NCBI GenBank assembly: GCA_029204225.1
Contig: CM055111.1
Span: forward strand, 15,751,207 to 15,815,206
Direction: 5' to 3'
Length of the DNA stretch: 64,000 bases
Source: Diphasiastrum complanatum
Taxonomy: Eukaryota; Streptophyta; Lycopodiopsida; Lycopodiales; Lycopodiaceae
Under the pieces are notes generated by a model, which worked only from the letters and a program-made list of their open reading frames with translations, made no database searches and was not told where the DNA came from. Made by a program: the position numbers and the translations under genes. Positions 1 through 10,861 of the stretch are shown here, piece by piece; within the stretch, counting starts at the first letter, position 1, and each line of letters begins with the position of its first letter.

Positions 1-1501
1 AACAAATTTCTCGAAAGCTTCCAATTTGGTACCAATAAAGTATACCATACTAAAATTTCCTGAAGTCATCAATAAATGTTATGAAGTACTTCGCATCACC
101 CAACGACAATACTTCGAATGGTCCTCAAATATCTAAATGCACAATTTCAAGTACCTTAGTTGCTTTATAAACATCCTTACTGAAAGGTGATCTAGTCATC
201 TTGCCTTTAAGATAGGATTCGCAGGTAGTTCAAATATCTCTACTTGTGATTTCGACTCATTGAATTCTCTGACTTTTGTTGGCTTGGTACAAGGCTTCCA
301 TGTTCATATGACATAGCCTCTTGTGCCACAATACATTTGTTGATTCCTGAGTTTGATTGACTTGTTCGATTCTTGTTCAAATGTTCAGGTGATATAAACT
401 TCATTCTCTGTTGCCTTTAGCAACCAGGTTATCAGAATCTTCCTCAAACAGTTTACAAGGGTTCTTTGTGAAGATTATTGACATGCTTGTATTGACTATC
501 TTAGCTACAACTAGAAGATCTTTATCAAGAGTAGGGACATAGGGAACTTCCTCCAGTTTCTTATCTCCCTAATTCAATCCTGCCATAATACACCAGTTCC
601 ATCAACCATGTGTTTAGAACCATCTCCAAGTATAATAAATCTCGAATAGTTCGTCTTCTTGTACTCAGACAAATAATAGTCTACTACTGCATGACCCCGT
701 TTATGACAATGAATGCATTCAATCTTTGGATCTAACCAACACTTTTCTTTTGTGTGACCTGATCTTCTGCATTTATTGCAGATTTTCTTATCACTAGAAC
801 TTTCTGTTGTTTACCAGATTGTTGTTCATTTGTCTTAGACCCATTCTTTTTAGCAGACTCCCTCTTAAACTTAGACTTCTTAGAAGATTTATTCTTTTGA
901 GTAAATAGAGCATTTTTGGAATCACCATTGTCGTCATAGCATTCACGAGCTTCTACTTCCTCTTTAATTCCGTCTATTGCCTTTTGAAGTGTCATTGTCA
1001 CATCTTTCGCCAATAAGGTTCTTGTTGTGTGGAATGACCTGGGTAGGGCTTGAAGAAAATAACTAGGTTGTTTTCTGCACCAGAATTTTGCAAGGAAATA
1101 AACAGATCTTTAATCTTTCACGCGAATGTGTTCAGGTCTTTGCCGTCCCACTGTAGGTAAGTCAATTGGTCGTCCAAGAACATGATCTGATCACGAGATC
1201 GAGTCTCATTCGTGGATTGCAATTATTCCCATAAATCTTTTGCGTTCGAAATTGATGTAAGATCTAGTATTATATTGTCATGCACTAAAGATGCAATAAT
1301 TGCTATAGCTCTATCATTTTTTAAACTCCATTCTCGAAGTTCTTTACCAGGAGTAGCTACTGGCATCTCCTCTATTGGTTCTACCCATTGCCATAGACCT
1401 TCGCCCTTCAATAAGAGTGAAGTCTTTAATTTCCAAATCAAGTAGTTTGAACCTTCTGGATCGAAGATCGTAGTGATCATAGCTTGAATATTGATGATCA
1501 A
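1..1501 (-). pseudogene. Ty1/copia gag-pol fragment (element A), cut by window edge
   Basis: Read on the minus strand. Gag starts near 1501; its motif YLIWKLKTSLLLKGEG is also found, diverged, in the element at 54456. Two CCHC zinc knuckles follow: CNKCRRSGHTKEKC at about 780-739, and a second at about 720-680 whose last Cys reads Tyr. The protease active-site stretch is missing: the knuckles run almost directly into the post-protease segment (YVPTLDKDLL near 520). Pre-integrase sequence and the start of the integrase core (VHLDI, then FIDDF) reach position 1. Stops and at least one frameshift near position 50 make it non-functional. The element is copia because integrase sits directly after Gag/protease; reverse transcriptase would lie to the left of the window. 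Confidence 0.85.
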
Positions 1502-1523
1502 AGTATCAATTTCAATTCCATAG

Positions 1524-1570
1524 GCTCTGATACCACTGTATCAAATTTAATTCCGGATGCTCTGATACCA
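1524..1570 (-). repeat. Tandemly duplicated primer binding site of element A
   Basis: On the minus strand TGGTATCAGAGC, the usual plant copia match to initiator tRNA-Met, occurs twice, at 1535-1524 and 1570-1559, offset by 35 bp. The sequence between the copies is itself a diverged repeat, so the segment was duplicated as a unit. The sites lie between the LTR-like region and the Gag start, where a primer binding site belongs. Confidence 0.8.
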
Positions 1571-2460
1571 CTATAGAAAAAATAGTAATTATCTTTCCAC
1601 AGAGAAATGATAAAATTTTGAATAAATCAAACTAATATCAGTGTCTTCAATCGGGTCTGTATCTGATCTATTTACTAATAGAACAGTATTAGCTCTGATT
1701 GAATATGCGTGCAAAAATTATGTGTGGAAGTAAGAGACAACTTTGGACAGTTTTTAGACAATAAGAAACTATTGATCAAAAATGAATTTTCATAACTCTA
1801 AATCTGAATCATCAATATACATCTCTTGATGTCTTATCTCATTGTTGTGTCTCTGATTGAGTTAGTGTATTACAATGAGTAGTGCACATGTATTTATAGT
1901 GCTACAAGACAGGTCTTTTGGCCTTTAATTTACAAGTCTTTTGGCCTTTCAATGCTGTAACAAAAGATATCTAACCGTTTACGAATAGGTGCTATGTTTT
2001 TAGGGTCAAATAATTTTTGTTCACGAATTATTCGCGAAAGTTTATCTCTTTGTCTCAGCTTCGTGTTTCGAGAATTTTTCACGACACTTGTCTCTTCGCG
2101 ACATTTTTGTCTTACACCAATTGTTCGTGACAGATGACAATTCTTGAGCTTGAAGAAGAATCAAAATATTTCACGAATTGTTTGTGATAGTTTCATGACA
2201 GGTGAGCTTGAAGAACAGTCTAGAAGATTTCGCGAATTATTTGCGACAATTTTGCAACATCTGAGGTATGAACTAGAAATAGAATTTGCGACAGGATTCT
2301 GTTTGCAAATCTTTGGAGCTTCAACAAAAAAGCTACGAGCTTCTACAAAAAACTGTTTCACGAATCTTTCGAGTTGACTGCAAGACAAATTTTGTAAATT
2401 CTTTGCGAATCTTTCGAGTTGGTCACGAATAGAAATGTTTCGAGTTTGCATTCATTTCTT
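1571..2460 (-). mobile_element. Probable 5' LTR of copia element A
   Basis: This follows the duplicated primer binding site, in the position of a minus-strand 5' LTR. A TATA-like CTATAAATA lies at 1899-1891. The outer half (about 1980-2450) is full of variants of TTCGCGAA and TTCGTGAA, a motif also present in both LTRs of the complete copia element at 53596-59292, whose Gag is related. The outer LTR boundary could not be placed and no partner LTR is in the window. Confidence 0.5.
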
Positions 2461-2559
2461 TCTCATCCTTTGTCAGGTAAAATGTGCACTTTGTTAGTAG
2501 AATCAAGATCTTTCTGATTAGTTGTTCTACAAATGGTTTAGCAAATGGATTTGGCTAAT

Positions 2560-3075
2560 GATTTAGTCACAGTATTAAGTTGATGGTGGTATCAGAAGGT
2601 TTAGCAAATTACTGTTGGTGATGAATCAGTTGATGATCAAGCTGATGAATCGGTTGATGATCAAGTTGATGAATCAGTTGACAATCAATTTGATGACTCG
2701 ATTGATGGTCAAGTCAACGTAATCAGCTGATGGATAAGCCACTATGATCGGTTGATGATCAAGTTGTAGACTTGGTTAATGAATGCGGCTGGTGGATAAG
2801 CCAATGGACTTGGCTATTAAATAAGCTAGATGGCTCAGTTGATGATCAAATTGTAAATTCGATTGATGGTTTAGCTAATGGATTCAGCTAATTAGTAAGC
2901 TAGATGACTCAGTTGATGATGAAGCTGTAGGCTCAATTGATGTACCTAGCTAGCATAATCGGCTAATAGATAAGGCAGATGACTCAGTTGATGGTTCAGC
3001 TGATGGAGTTAGCTGTTAGATAAGCCAGCTGACATGGCTAATGATGAAGTGTCTGAGCTTCCTTCGCTTGATTGT
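2560..3075. repeat. Degenerate tandem repeat, about 25-bp unit with 75-bp periodicity
   Basis: The region is built of diverged copies of a unit resembling AAGCTAGATGACTCAGTTGA plus a few bases. The anchor word GATAAGCC/GTAAGCTAG recurs at about 2733, 2795, 2820, 2895, 2969 and 3019. The intervals (62, 25, 75, 74, 50) are mostly multiples of 25. The left part (2620-2720) reads as short GTTGATGATCAAG runs. No coding function is evident. It lies between the LTR of element A and the 3' end of copia remnant B. Confidence 0.75.
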
Positions 3076-3658
3076 TATCTCGATGGAGATAAGATAAGCT
3101 TTGGGGATTTTTGATGGCACTGATCGAGAGTGCATTAGAGGCACTTGAATGGAGACTCGGTTGATGAGGCTATAGATTCGATTCAGTTTGAAAGGTGATT
3201 CTAGTGGAATTAACCGAATGGTGGGTTGTCAGAACTCATTTTCCCAAGAGAAACCAATGGATATTGATTCGAATGATGTTATATAGTAATTTGTTCAAGA
3301 GCTGGAGAAGTTTTGTGATAACTCTGATCAATCAAATGCTTGGTAAAACATTCCAAACAAATTGTTTGTCACTTTTTTTTTAAAGATTAATCAAGCCATG
3401 AGTGCTCTCCATAATATTTGAACCGAAGCGAGCCTCATTTTCTTTTGAGCAATTTCTTGCCGAGTGTCAAAAGATATGTGAGCAGGGGGTGGTCTTATGG
3501 AAAAATTTTGTTGTACATATTTTTTGGTGAAGTATGGTTAGATAGTCCAAAACATTTTCTAGGGCCTCTTGTCCCTTGCACATCCAAAGAGAGGTAAATG
3601 TTACCAGGTCTTAGCGTGTGATGTTTTTTTTTTTTGTTGTAGTTCGAGTGTAGCAGAT
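3076..3658. other. No gene recognised; possible 3' tail of copia remnant B
   Basis: Contains an 11-base T run near 3624 and short open frames without recognisable motifs. It lies just downstream (minus sense) of an RNase H C-terminus, so it may hold the 3' untranslated part or a decayed LTR, but no polypurine tract or LTR boundary could be identified. Confidence 0.3.
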
Positions 3659-4012
3659 TCATTGCAAGTTGGAATTTTTTTGGTTTGGCCACAAAGGATT
3701 CAAATGTGATTCGGTTGACAGGTGATTGAATTCTGGTTTGGTTGACAGATGAGTCAAATGTGGTTCGACTAATGGATGATCTGTAAATGTCGTGATCTTC
3801 AAACTAACCAATGCACAAAATTTGTTGTGTGCATTAATGCTCAATGCTTTGGTAAACACATTTGCAATCATGTCTTGTGTTTGATAGAGAACATTAAGCT
3901 TACCTCTATTTCAAGAACCTTGACCCTGATATAGTGATATTGAATCTCAATGTGCTTACTACTAGATTGAAATCTAGGGTTGGCCGATAAGGCAATGGCA
4001 CTCTCATTCGAC
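3659..4012 (-). pseudogene. Copia RNase H C-terminus (3' part of remnant B)
   Basis: On the minus strand, 3990-3900 reads SAIALSANPRFQSSSKHIEI then QYHYIR, the conserved C-terminal RNase H/LTR-proximal block of copia Pol. After a stop it continues as MIANVFTKALS and NKFCALV near 3870-3800. Reverse transcriptase and most of RNase H are missing: an RT N-terminal start (about 4110-4030) is joined here through a homopolymer run (T9-T10 at about 4013-4023). The sequence of this block differs from the F-type RNase H tail although the part upstream of the joint is F-like, so remnant B looks chimeric. Confidence 0.75.
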
Positions 4013-6430
4013 CTTTTTTTTTTCTTTGGGAAGTGGTTCTAGTGTCCATGCTTGATTCTGCTTAATCGATTCAATCTCTTCCAACATTGCTTGCTTCCAA
4101 AATTCCTTTTGGATTCAAGATAGCTTCCAGATATGTCATCAGTTCTTCAATGTACCTGTAGTATTCAACATCTACGTTTTCACTCCACTGAATACTGTCG
4201 ATGAATCAGTCAGGGCATCTTAACTATTCTTGTCGACCTTCTTGGTGTGACTTGTCGCTACTGGTGTGTGTTTTCTTCGATTTCTTCGACAGGTTGGTCT
4301 TCCACTTCTTTCTCTAGAGTAAGTGGTTCGACATTCTAGTTCAATGTCTAGCCTCAATCTCCCTCTTCAATCGGCAGTATTGAGAAGATTTCACGGCCTC
4401 TTGATTCCTTAACTCTTGGAAATGTCGATTCGTCGAACCTCACATCTCTGCTCATTTCCACGTCTCTGCTCATTTCCACCTTTTGTGAGATTGGATTGTA
4501 GAGTCGATAGATCTGTGAGCCATTCGAATATCCGACCATTACTGTCTACACCGACTTATTGTCGAGTTTACTCCTTTTTTCTCCTGGTATGTGCATGTAT
4601 GCTGCACACCGGAGCACTCGTACATACGACAGATCGGGCTTCTCAACCATCCATATTTCGTATGGCGTCTTGTCTTCCAGTGTCGTCATTGTTGATTTGT
4701 TTGGTAGATGCCATTGCTTCGGCCCAAAATTGACTTGGCAATTGTGCTTGTGCCATCATGCATTTTGCACCCTTGACAAGAGTTCTATTTCTTTTTCTAC
4801 AATACCATTGTACTGAGGTGACTACTAATGTTCAATTTTTCTATCTTGGCAGAAGTTTAAAAACTCCTTGCTTGAATATTTGCTTTCATTGTCGGACCTG
4901 ATTGTCTGCGGTCTCTTGGAGGTGTGTTGTTCTGCAAATGCCACGAACTTCTTGAATGCTTCAAACACTTTGGACTTCTTCCTCAAGTTATATATTGTCA
5001 TCATCCAACTATAGTCATCAATGAATGTGAGGAAATATTGTGATCTAGAGAGGGAATTGACTTTCATCGGTCTACAAACGTTTGAGTGAACAAGCTCAAA
5101 GATGTCCTTGGCTCTCCTCCCTTCATGTACAAACAGAGTTTGGATCCGAGCGCAAGAACAACGAGCAAGAAAGAAAAGGGATACGAAACGCACTTGAATG
5201 CGATACCGGAGGATGCAATACCAGATCCAGACGCATAATAGTCAACGAGGTGTAATCAGAAGAAGCGGCGCGCTTGAAATCAATATCCAACAAAACAATC
5301 GTAAATTTGCGTGAAAATCCGAACCGAAAAAGACCTATTTATATTAAATTTTTTGCACGAATGGAGGAGTGGACTTGTGATCTTCAGACCACTTCCTAGC
5401 TCTCTTCTGCTCATGTCGTAGAGACTCCTCATATTCAAATGATACATTCTTGTATGCCAGAGATGATTTTTATTTTCAAATGCATTCAATATGGTATCGT
5501 AGATGCTAATAATTTTAGCCTGGTAAAGATTACCTTGTCTTGATCCAACAATCAATAGCTTGTTTGATTGTTGCTCGATTATTCGGAATACGTTCCCATC
5601 AGATAGGACTCGTATTCCGAATCTACTATCCTCGATACAGAGAGCAAGTCTCTTTTCAGTGTGGGTACATAGAGTGCTCCTTGGAGCTCTGCATGCCCCG
5701 ACAATGTATGTAGCTGTAGAGTTTCGATGCCTTTGAGATCGTGTATGCTCCCATCACTCAGTATCATTGTTCTTGTATCGTCAAGTGTTCTATATTTGAT
5801 CAAGACATTCTTTTTATAGGTTATGTGTGATGTAGCCCCTGAGTCAATCACTATATTGTAGTCGTGCTATGTATAACTAATTGACTCTTCATTGACTATC
5901 GTGAAGGCATTGTCGCTCTTCTTAGCATCCTTTGATGATTCTGCAAAATTGTTTTTTCTGCTTTATGCTTTCCTTTTGGGTTGTGCCAACATTCATATGC
6001 TGAATGCCCTTTCTTCTTGCAATGTGTGCAAGGTATTGTCAGGTTGAACCAGCATTTGTCTACTATGTGTCCTAATTTGTGACAGTGATCTTAGGTAGAA
6101 GCTTTTTTGTTGCAGTTGCCTCTTGTCGAAGACTTTGGTTGAGTCTTGTTGATAGTGGGCTTGATTTTGTATTTCTTCTTTCCTCTTGTAAAGGCCTTCT
6201 CCTGGTCACCATTTGCTGCTCCATCTCTCATTAGTCTTTCATCTGCAACAAGACTGACTGCTCTTTCGAATGTCATCTCAAGTAAGCTCAGGATGATCAT
6301 TCTCAGTGGTTGGTAAGATGAAGGTAGAGATTTTATGAAGTCCATCAGTTGCTGCGGTATTGGGACTTGATGCTCTTGTGTAGTGGGTTTCTTTCCTTGC
6401 CTAACCTGAATCCAAGATCTAGTCAATATA
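4013..6430 (-). pseudogene. Copia gag/protease/integrase remnant B
   Basis: Minus strand, several frames. Gag C-terminal part at 6400-6100 (LPSSYQPLRM, VADERLMRD) is closely similar to the same part of element F. Protease DSGATSHIT is at 5851-5820 with its active site intact. Pre-integrase LYQAKIIS and LWHTRMYHLNMRSLYDMS lie at 5540-5400. The integrase core (FIDDYSWMM, IRSDNESKYSSKEF) is at 5090-4860 and its C-terminal piece (MVGYSNGSQIYRLYNP) at 4539-4450, which carries an 18-bp tandem duplication giving EMSRDV twice. The start of RT (AMLEEIESIKQ) is near 4110. The Gag N-terminus and 5' LTR are absent; homology stops near 6430. Confidence 0.85.
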
Positions 6431-8670
6431 GCATCAAAGAGATGGAGTTAGTTGTCACACGTAGGTTCATTCCCATGAGAGCGATAGTATAGTTCAGATT
6501 TCAACATGAATGGAGGATCTAACACTAACATCCATTAACACTAAGCATTAACACTACATCCATTAACCCTAAATCCACAACAATGATAGAAATTTACTCT
6601 TCTCTCTCTCCCTTTCTCTCTCACAAAAAGCATAAAAAATAGCAATCCCCATAATGATCAGATCCAACAATTAGCTAAATCCAAAGAAAGCATGAGAAAT
6701 GGAAGAAAAGAGAAGAAGAGCAAGGACATTCATCATTCCATTTCTAAAGAGAACCAATCTGCTTTATTGAAATGAGGAAATGAACATGAGGAACAACTTG
6801 AGTTGGTCCCTTTTTATAGTGGAGAGGAGGACCCTGGCCTCTGAATCCTATTGGTCCAGTTTTCCTCTCTTTTTATTCAAATATAAAAACTAAGCAATAT
6901 ATATACTAAGCAATTAGGTCGTCAAATGTGATTGCCAGTTGGCTGGTGTTCGCTAGCATCCATCCAGTTCCTTCTTAGGAATTGATTGCTAATAAGCGGT
7001 GGAAATTGGCCGTAAACAATCTGTTTGCATAAATGAACCAAAACTGTCACTCTGCAGAAATGAACTAAAACTTCCATAGGCGAAGGTGTTGCAAAAAGGC
7101 AACAGTGTCGGCATTTTGCGAAAAACCCGACAATGTCCTTAAATCTGATTTAGGGTAGCCCCATACTTTGCCAGAGTCATTTCTATCGAATTCATGCAAT
7201 CTTAATGTCATAAAATTGAGATCGACGAGCTTAAACATTCTAAGTCATAGGGACCAAAATCAAGCTATCTTGTGTGTAAACATACAATCTAATCTACTTA
7301 AATGTTGTAAACACAAGCTTACTCTAAGTTGATCAGTCAATTGGCAAGCTCTAGTCATATATGAAGTGGTCATAAGCTCCTTGTGTATTAAACAAATTCT
7401 TCTTGTTAAAGAATTTGCAAAATCATTATGTAATTTTTATTGAGGCCACATGGAGATGAGGCACGATGATTGTTATCCATTTTTTGGGTTGCTTTAGTAT
7501 AACATTAAGACCTTGCTACAATGCCCAATAGTAAAAAATGTATTTGTAATTTCTTGATGTTCTTCTTTTGAACTTGACGGTGCAATTGATGCATATGAAA
7601 ATGATTTTACCTTTCACCTTAATGTTCGACAAAATCTAGCCCTTAAAATACCTTCAAAATGATCTCTGATGTCCATGAGGCACTCCAAATGTCACATTGT
7701 TGACGTCATATCTAAGGGAGTGTCCTCACTAAGCCTCTACTCTTAACGGAGTCAATGGTGCCTTTTGAAAAGATATCAACCAGTTCTTTTTTTTGTTGGT
7801 TAAAAAAATAAAAAGACCAAGGATTTGTAACCTTTTGGATCAAGGTAGGGGCTACAAATCATTGGACACCTTGATTTGACTGTTTAGTTCCAGAAATTGT
7901 GAACATGCATTCAATGAACATGTTAATTCCTATAGGGGGCTAATGAAAACAAAGTGCCGATGCCCATGTTATAAAGATGGTGAAACAAAATACTATCCTA
8001 TCACCAATTAATGTTAATGAGGATAAGAAATATGAGTGGGGTTATAACATCTAAAAAAACTATTTTGTAGTTTAAAATGTATATTGGAAATAAAATGATT
8101 TCCTATAAAAACTTGAGACACATACATTTTGTAACTAGGAAAAAAAATTTCTAATTTAGAAATGGTAGAAATGTATCTAGGAAATAAGGTTTTTCCCTAG
8201 TTGCAATTCAGCACATACCATTTTTAACTAGGAAAAAAGCTTTCCTAGTTAGAAGGGGTCCAAATACACATTTTAACTAGGAAAAATCATGTGAAACGAG
8301 GAAATTCCACATTTTTCCTATATAGGAACTGATCAAAAGTTCCTTGTGTAGGGTGCTACATTCAATACAATATGCATGTCTTGAATATCTTATTGTTTTG
8401 TATATGAAACAACAAACCTTTCGAGAGCTCAAATAAGTAAAATCAACAAAATCATGAATGTTGGCTATCATGTCAATTTGGATAGTACTTCACAATTTGA
8501 GTAATAAAATAATCAACCCATGCATTGATCAACAAAAGTATGGTGTCACCAGAAAAAGGCCGCCAAACCAATTCTTATGCAAACAAACATGCTTATCTAC
8601 TCGTCATCTATTATGATTCTTAAGCAAGACAACTTTAGTGAGATTAATGAAAAAAAGCAACATAAGCTCC
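6431..8670. other. Gene-free stretch with a minus-strand LTR-like promoter block
   Basis: No coding motif is recognisable on either strand. At 6820-6811 the minus strand reads ACTATAAAAA, followed downstream by a CT/GA-rich tract (6600-6625), an arrangement typical of plant LTR promoters. The surroundings of 6500-6560 contain short near-repeats of CATTAACACTA. The rest (7000-8670) is AT-rich spacer with scattered stops. Confidence 0.35.
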
Positions 8671-8671
8671 A

Positions 8672-9345
8672 CTTCATTTACTTCTTTTGTAATTCACATT
8701 ACAAGAATAAGCTTCATTGAGCACTCATGACATCGATAAGACTCATCCCAGCGTGTGAGTTTAGTCAAAGAAAACAAGAGGAAGTGCAACTGCATCATTA
8801 AATTCTATAGCCATTAAGATGATAAGAATTTGGCGTTGACAGCACAAATGGAAAAGATCAATCCACATAATATATTAACTTGGCAACCACACGTGACAAA
8901 CATAGTTGTGTCTGATATAAAACGAGCTGATAATGGAGATCAATCACTACATACAATACATGAAGTGCGTTTTGATGATCGTTTCTGGAATTTACTTCCC
9001 TTCATTGACTTCTTTAGCCATTCACATTACAAGAATAAGCTTCATTGAGCACTCATGGCATCGATAAGACTCATCCCAGCGTGTGAGTTTATTCAAAGAA
9101 AACAAGAGGAAGTGCAACTGCATCATTAAATTCTGTAGCCATTAAGATGATAAGAATTTGGCGTTGACAATTCAATTGGAAAAGATCCATCCACATAATA
9201 TATTTACTTGGAAACCACACGTGACATACTTGTGTCTGATATAAAACGAGCTGATAATGGCGATCAATCACTACATACAATACATGAAGTAAGCGCGTTT
9301 TGACGATCGTTTCTGGAATCTACTCCCTTCACAGAAAGACTGCAC
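8672..9345. repeat. Tandem duplication, two 328-bp units
   Basis: Sequence from about 8672 to 8999 is repeated from about 9000 to 9345 at an offset of 328 bp; for example TTCACATTACAAGAATAAGC starts at 8693 and at 9021. The copies differ by scattered substitutions and small indels. No recognised coding content; the short frames across it are not conserved between copies. Confidence 0.9.
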
Positions 9346-10098
9346 AATTCAGGTTTCATAATTAATACTAATAAAAAGATGAATAGCGAACGCAGCTACA
9401 AGGATGATCTTCTGACGTCAAGATGAAGAACCTCAGAAGTCATCGGGATTCGAAAATTGTTTGACGTGTTTTACTCTACTATTATCTCGACGCATGCCCT
9501 ATATGGTCCTCGATATCATATTTCATGCTCCAAACTCATCCGGTTAATGAACAGCTGTGTTTGTGGGCTGGTCTTGATTCTCGTCCATCTGATCTTTTAG
9601 TAGATTTCTCCCACCTGATGTTTCATCAGTAGCCACACCTGACGGTACGAGTCCTCGTGCCTTGGTCTGGTAATGAGGAAAGCTCATGTCAAGTTAAATG
9701 GTTGTATTCACAACGCCTTGAAAATCTGAAAGGCAAAACCATAAGCATTTTCTATGAATAATTTTAACTTGACCAACAGCTAATTCCAAGTGTACTTGTC
9801 TTAGTATTGCAGCGTAGCTAGAATGATGATTCAGAGCGGACTTCTCTCTTGCACTTCCGATTTGACGAAAGAGCTAGTTAGTATTTTTAAAAAATTGCAC
9901 AGCTATCTCAGCCAAAAAGAAGTGATAACCAGTTTCACAGGTTTTCATTGCATGCGGAATACCTGAAATTTTGGAACTTGCTATAGTTACATAGACCTAT
10001 CCATTTCTCCATTATCAAGATCCATGTTACGAGCAAGAAAATAAAAATTAGGCAGTGGTCTGTATCTTGCTGTCATTTCCTTACTAGTAGAAAGAGAC
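9346..10098. other. Gene-free stretch downstream of the RING gene
   Basis: No gene seen. It lies 3' of the minus-strand RING-H2 gene that ends at 10099, so part of it may be the 3' untranslated region of that gene. No recognisable transposon motif or tandem repeat was found. Confidence 0.3.
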
Positions 10099-10596
10099 TT
10101 ATCGATAATATTTCAGTAACTGTAGGCCGCATGCAGCTTCACGTTCTATCAAGTCAGATATCAACTGATCTGAAAATGTACCCCGACATATAGGACAATT
10201 GCAAACGCTGGGAGTTGCTTCGAACCAACACAAGAAACAAGTCAGATGTAGCATGTGCCCGCACCTGAAACAGAACACATTCAGTATTTGCCATACTAAT
10301 AATCTAGAGCTGTAACGCTAAGGAGAACAAAACCATCTTCACGACAATGAAGTTGCGATTGCATGTATTGAGCTACAGAATTTAGAACCTACTGACCTCA
10401 ACTTTAGCATTAGATCGACTTGGTCAGGTGTGGGCGGCGGAATGAGTGGGTCCAGACATATAGGACACTCTGTTTCGAGATCCATTTCTGGTACATTAAC
10501 TATCTGCATATCATTCAATATTGGGCACATCAGTTCATCTGGCTGGATCACTGGGAATCGATACCCTGTTATGCGACATAAACATTCCATATCCAT
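10099..10596 (-). CDS. RING-H2 finger protein, two exons (putative E3 ubiquitin ligase)
   Basis: Exon 1 runs 10596-10397 from an ATG (MDMECLCRITGYRFPV), the intron is 10396-10265 with GT...AG ends (GAG|GTCAGT and TTTCAG|GTGC), and exon 2 is 10264-10099 ending in TAA. The spliced product is about 121 residues. It carries one complete RING-H2 finger: CPIC near residue 45, CGHMLHLTC just after the splice site, and CNCPIC about 17 residues on, giving the eight metal ligands in C3H2C3 order. RING-H2 domains normally recruit E2 enzymes for ubiquitin transfer; no membrane segment is visible. The same frame stays open upstream to 10851 except for one TAG at 10608-10606, so the true start or an earlier exon may lie further upstream. 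It is the least decayed non-transposon gene here. Whether it is expressed is unknown. Confidence 0.6.
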
Positions 10597-10605
10597 CCCT
10601 TCTAT

Positions 10606-10851
10606 CTATCCCGTCTGTCTAATATGACGTCTTACACAGTGTGAGTCGATTGAATGTTTATGACTAGCGCGCAGAACTTTCAATAGATCAGGAGCTGATT
10701 CCTCATGAAGCACAGATATGCGATGCTTCTGAGTAGAGTATATATATTGGGTCTTTCCGCTAGGAGATCGGTATATTTGAACGTAATACGTTGCAGCATT
10801 GTCGTTCCCGCGAAAATTCAACATGGTAGTTCCCGCTAAAACCCGTGCCAA
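10606..10851 (-). other. Open frame continuing upstream of the RING gene, separated by one TAG
   Basis: Eighty codons on the minus strand in the same frame as RING exon 1 and separated from its ATG by a TAG and three codons. The product (for example STQKHRISVLHEESAPDLL) matches no family I recognise, and it lacks an ATG near its 5' end. It may be a former N-terminal part of the RING protein, 5' untranslated sequence, or chance. Confidence 0.25.
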
Positions 10852-10861
10852 AAAACGTCAC

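Noticed and set aside
4416-4816. Plus-strand open frames of 85-105 codons
   Set aside because: They are reverse-strand shadows of the copia integrase C-terminus of remnant B; their products show no motif.
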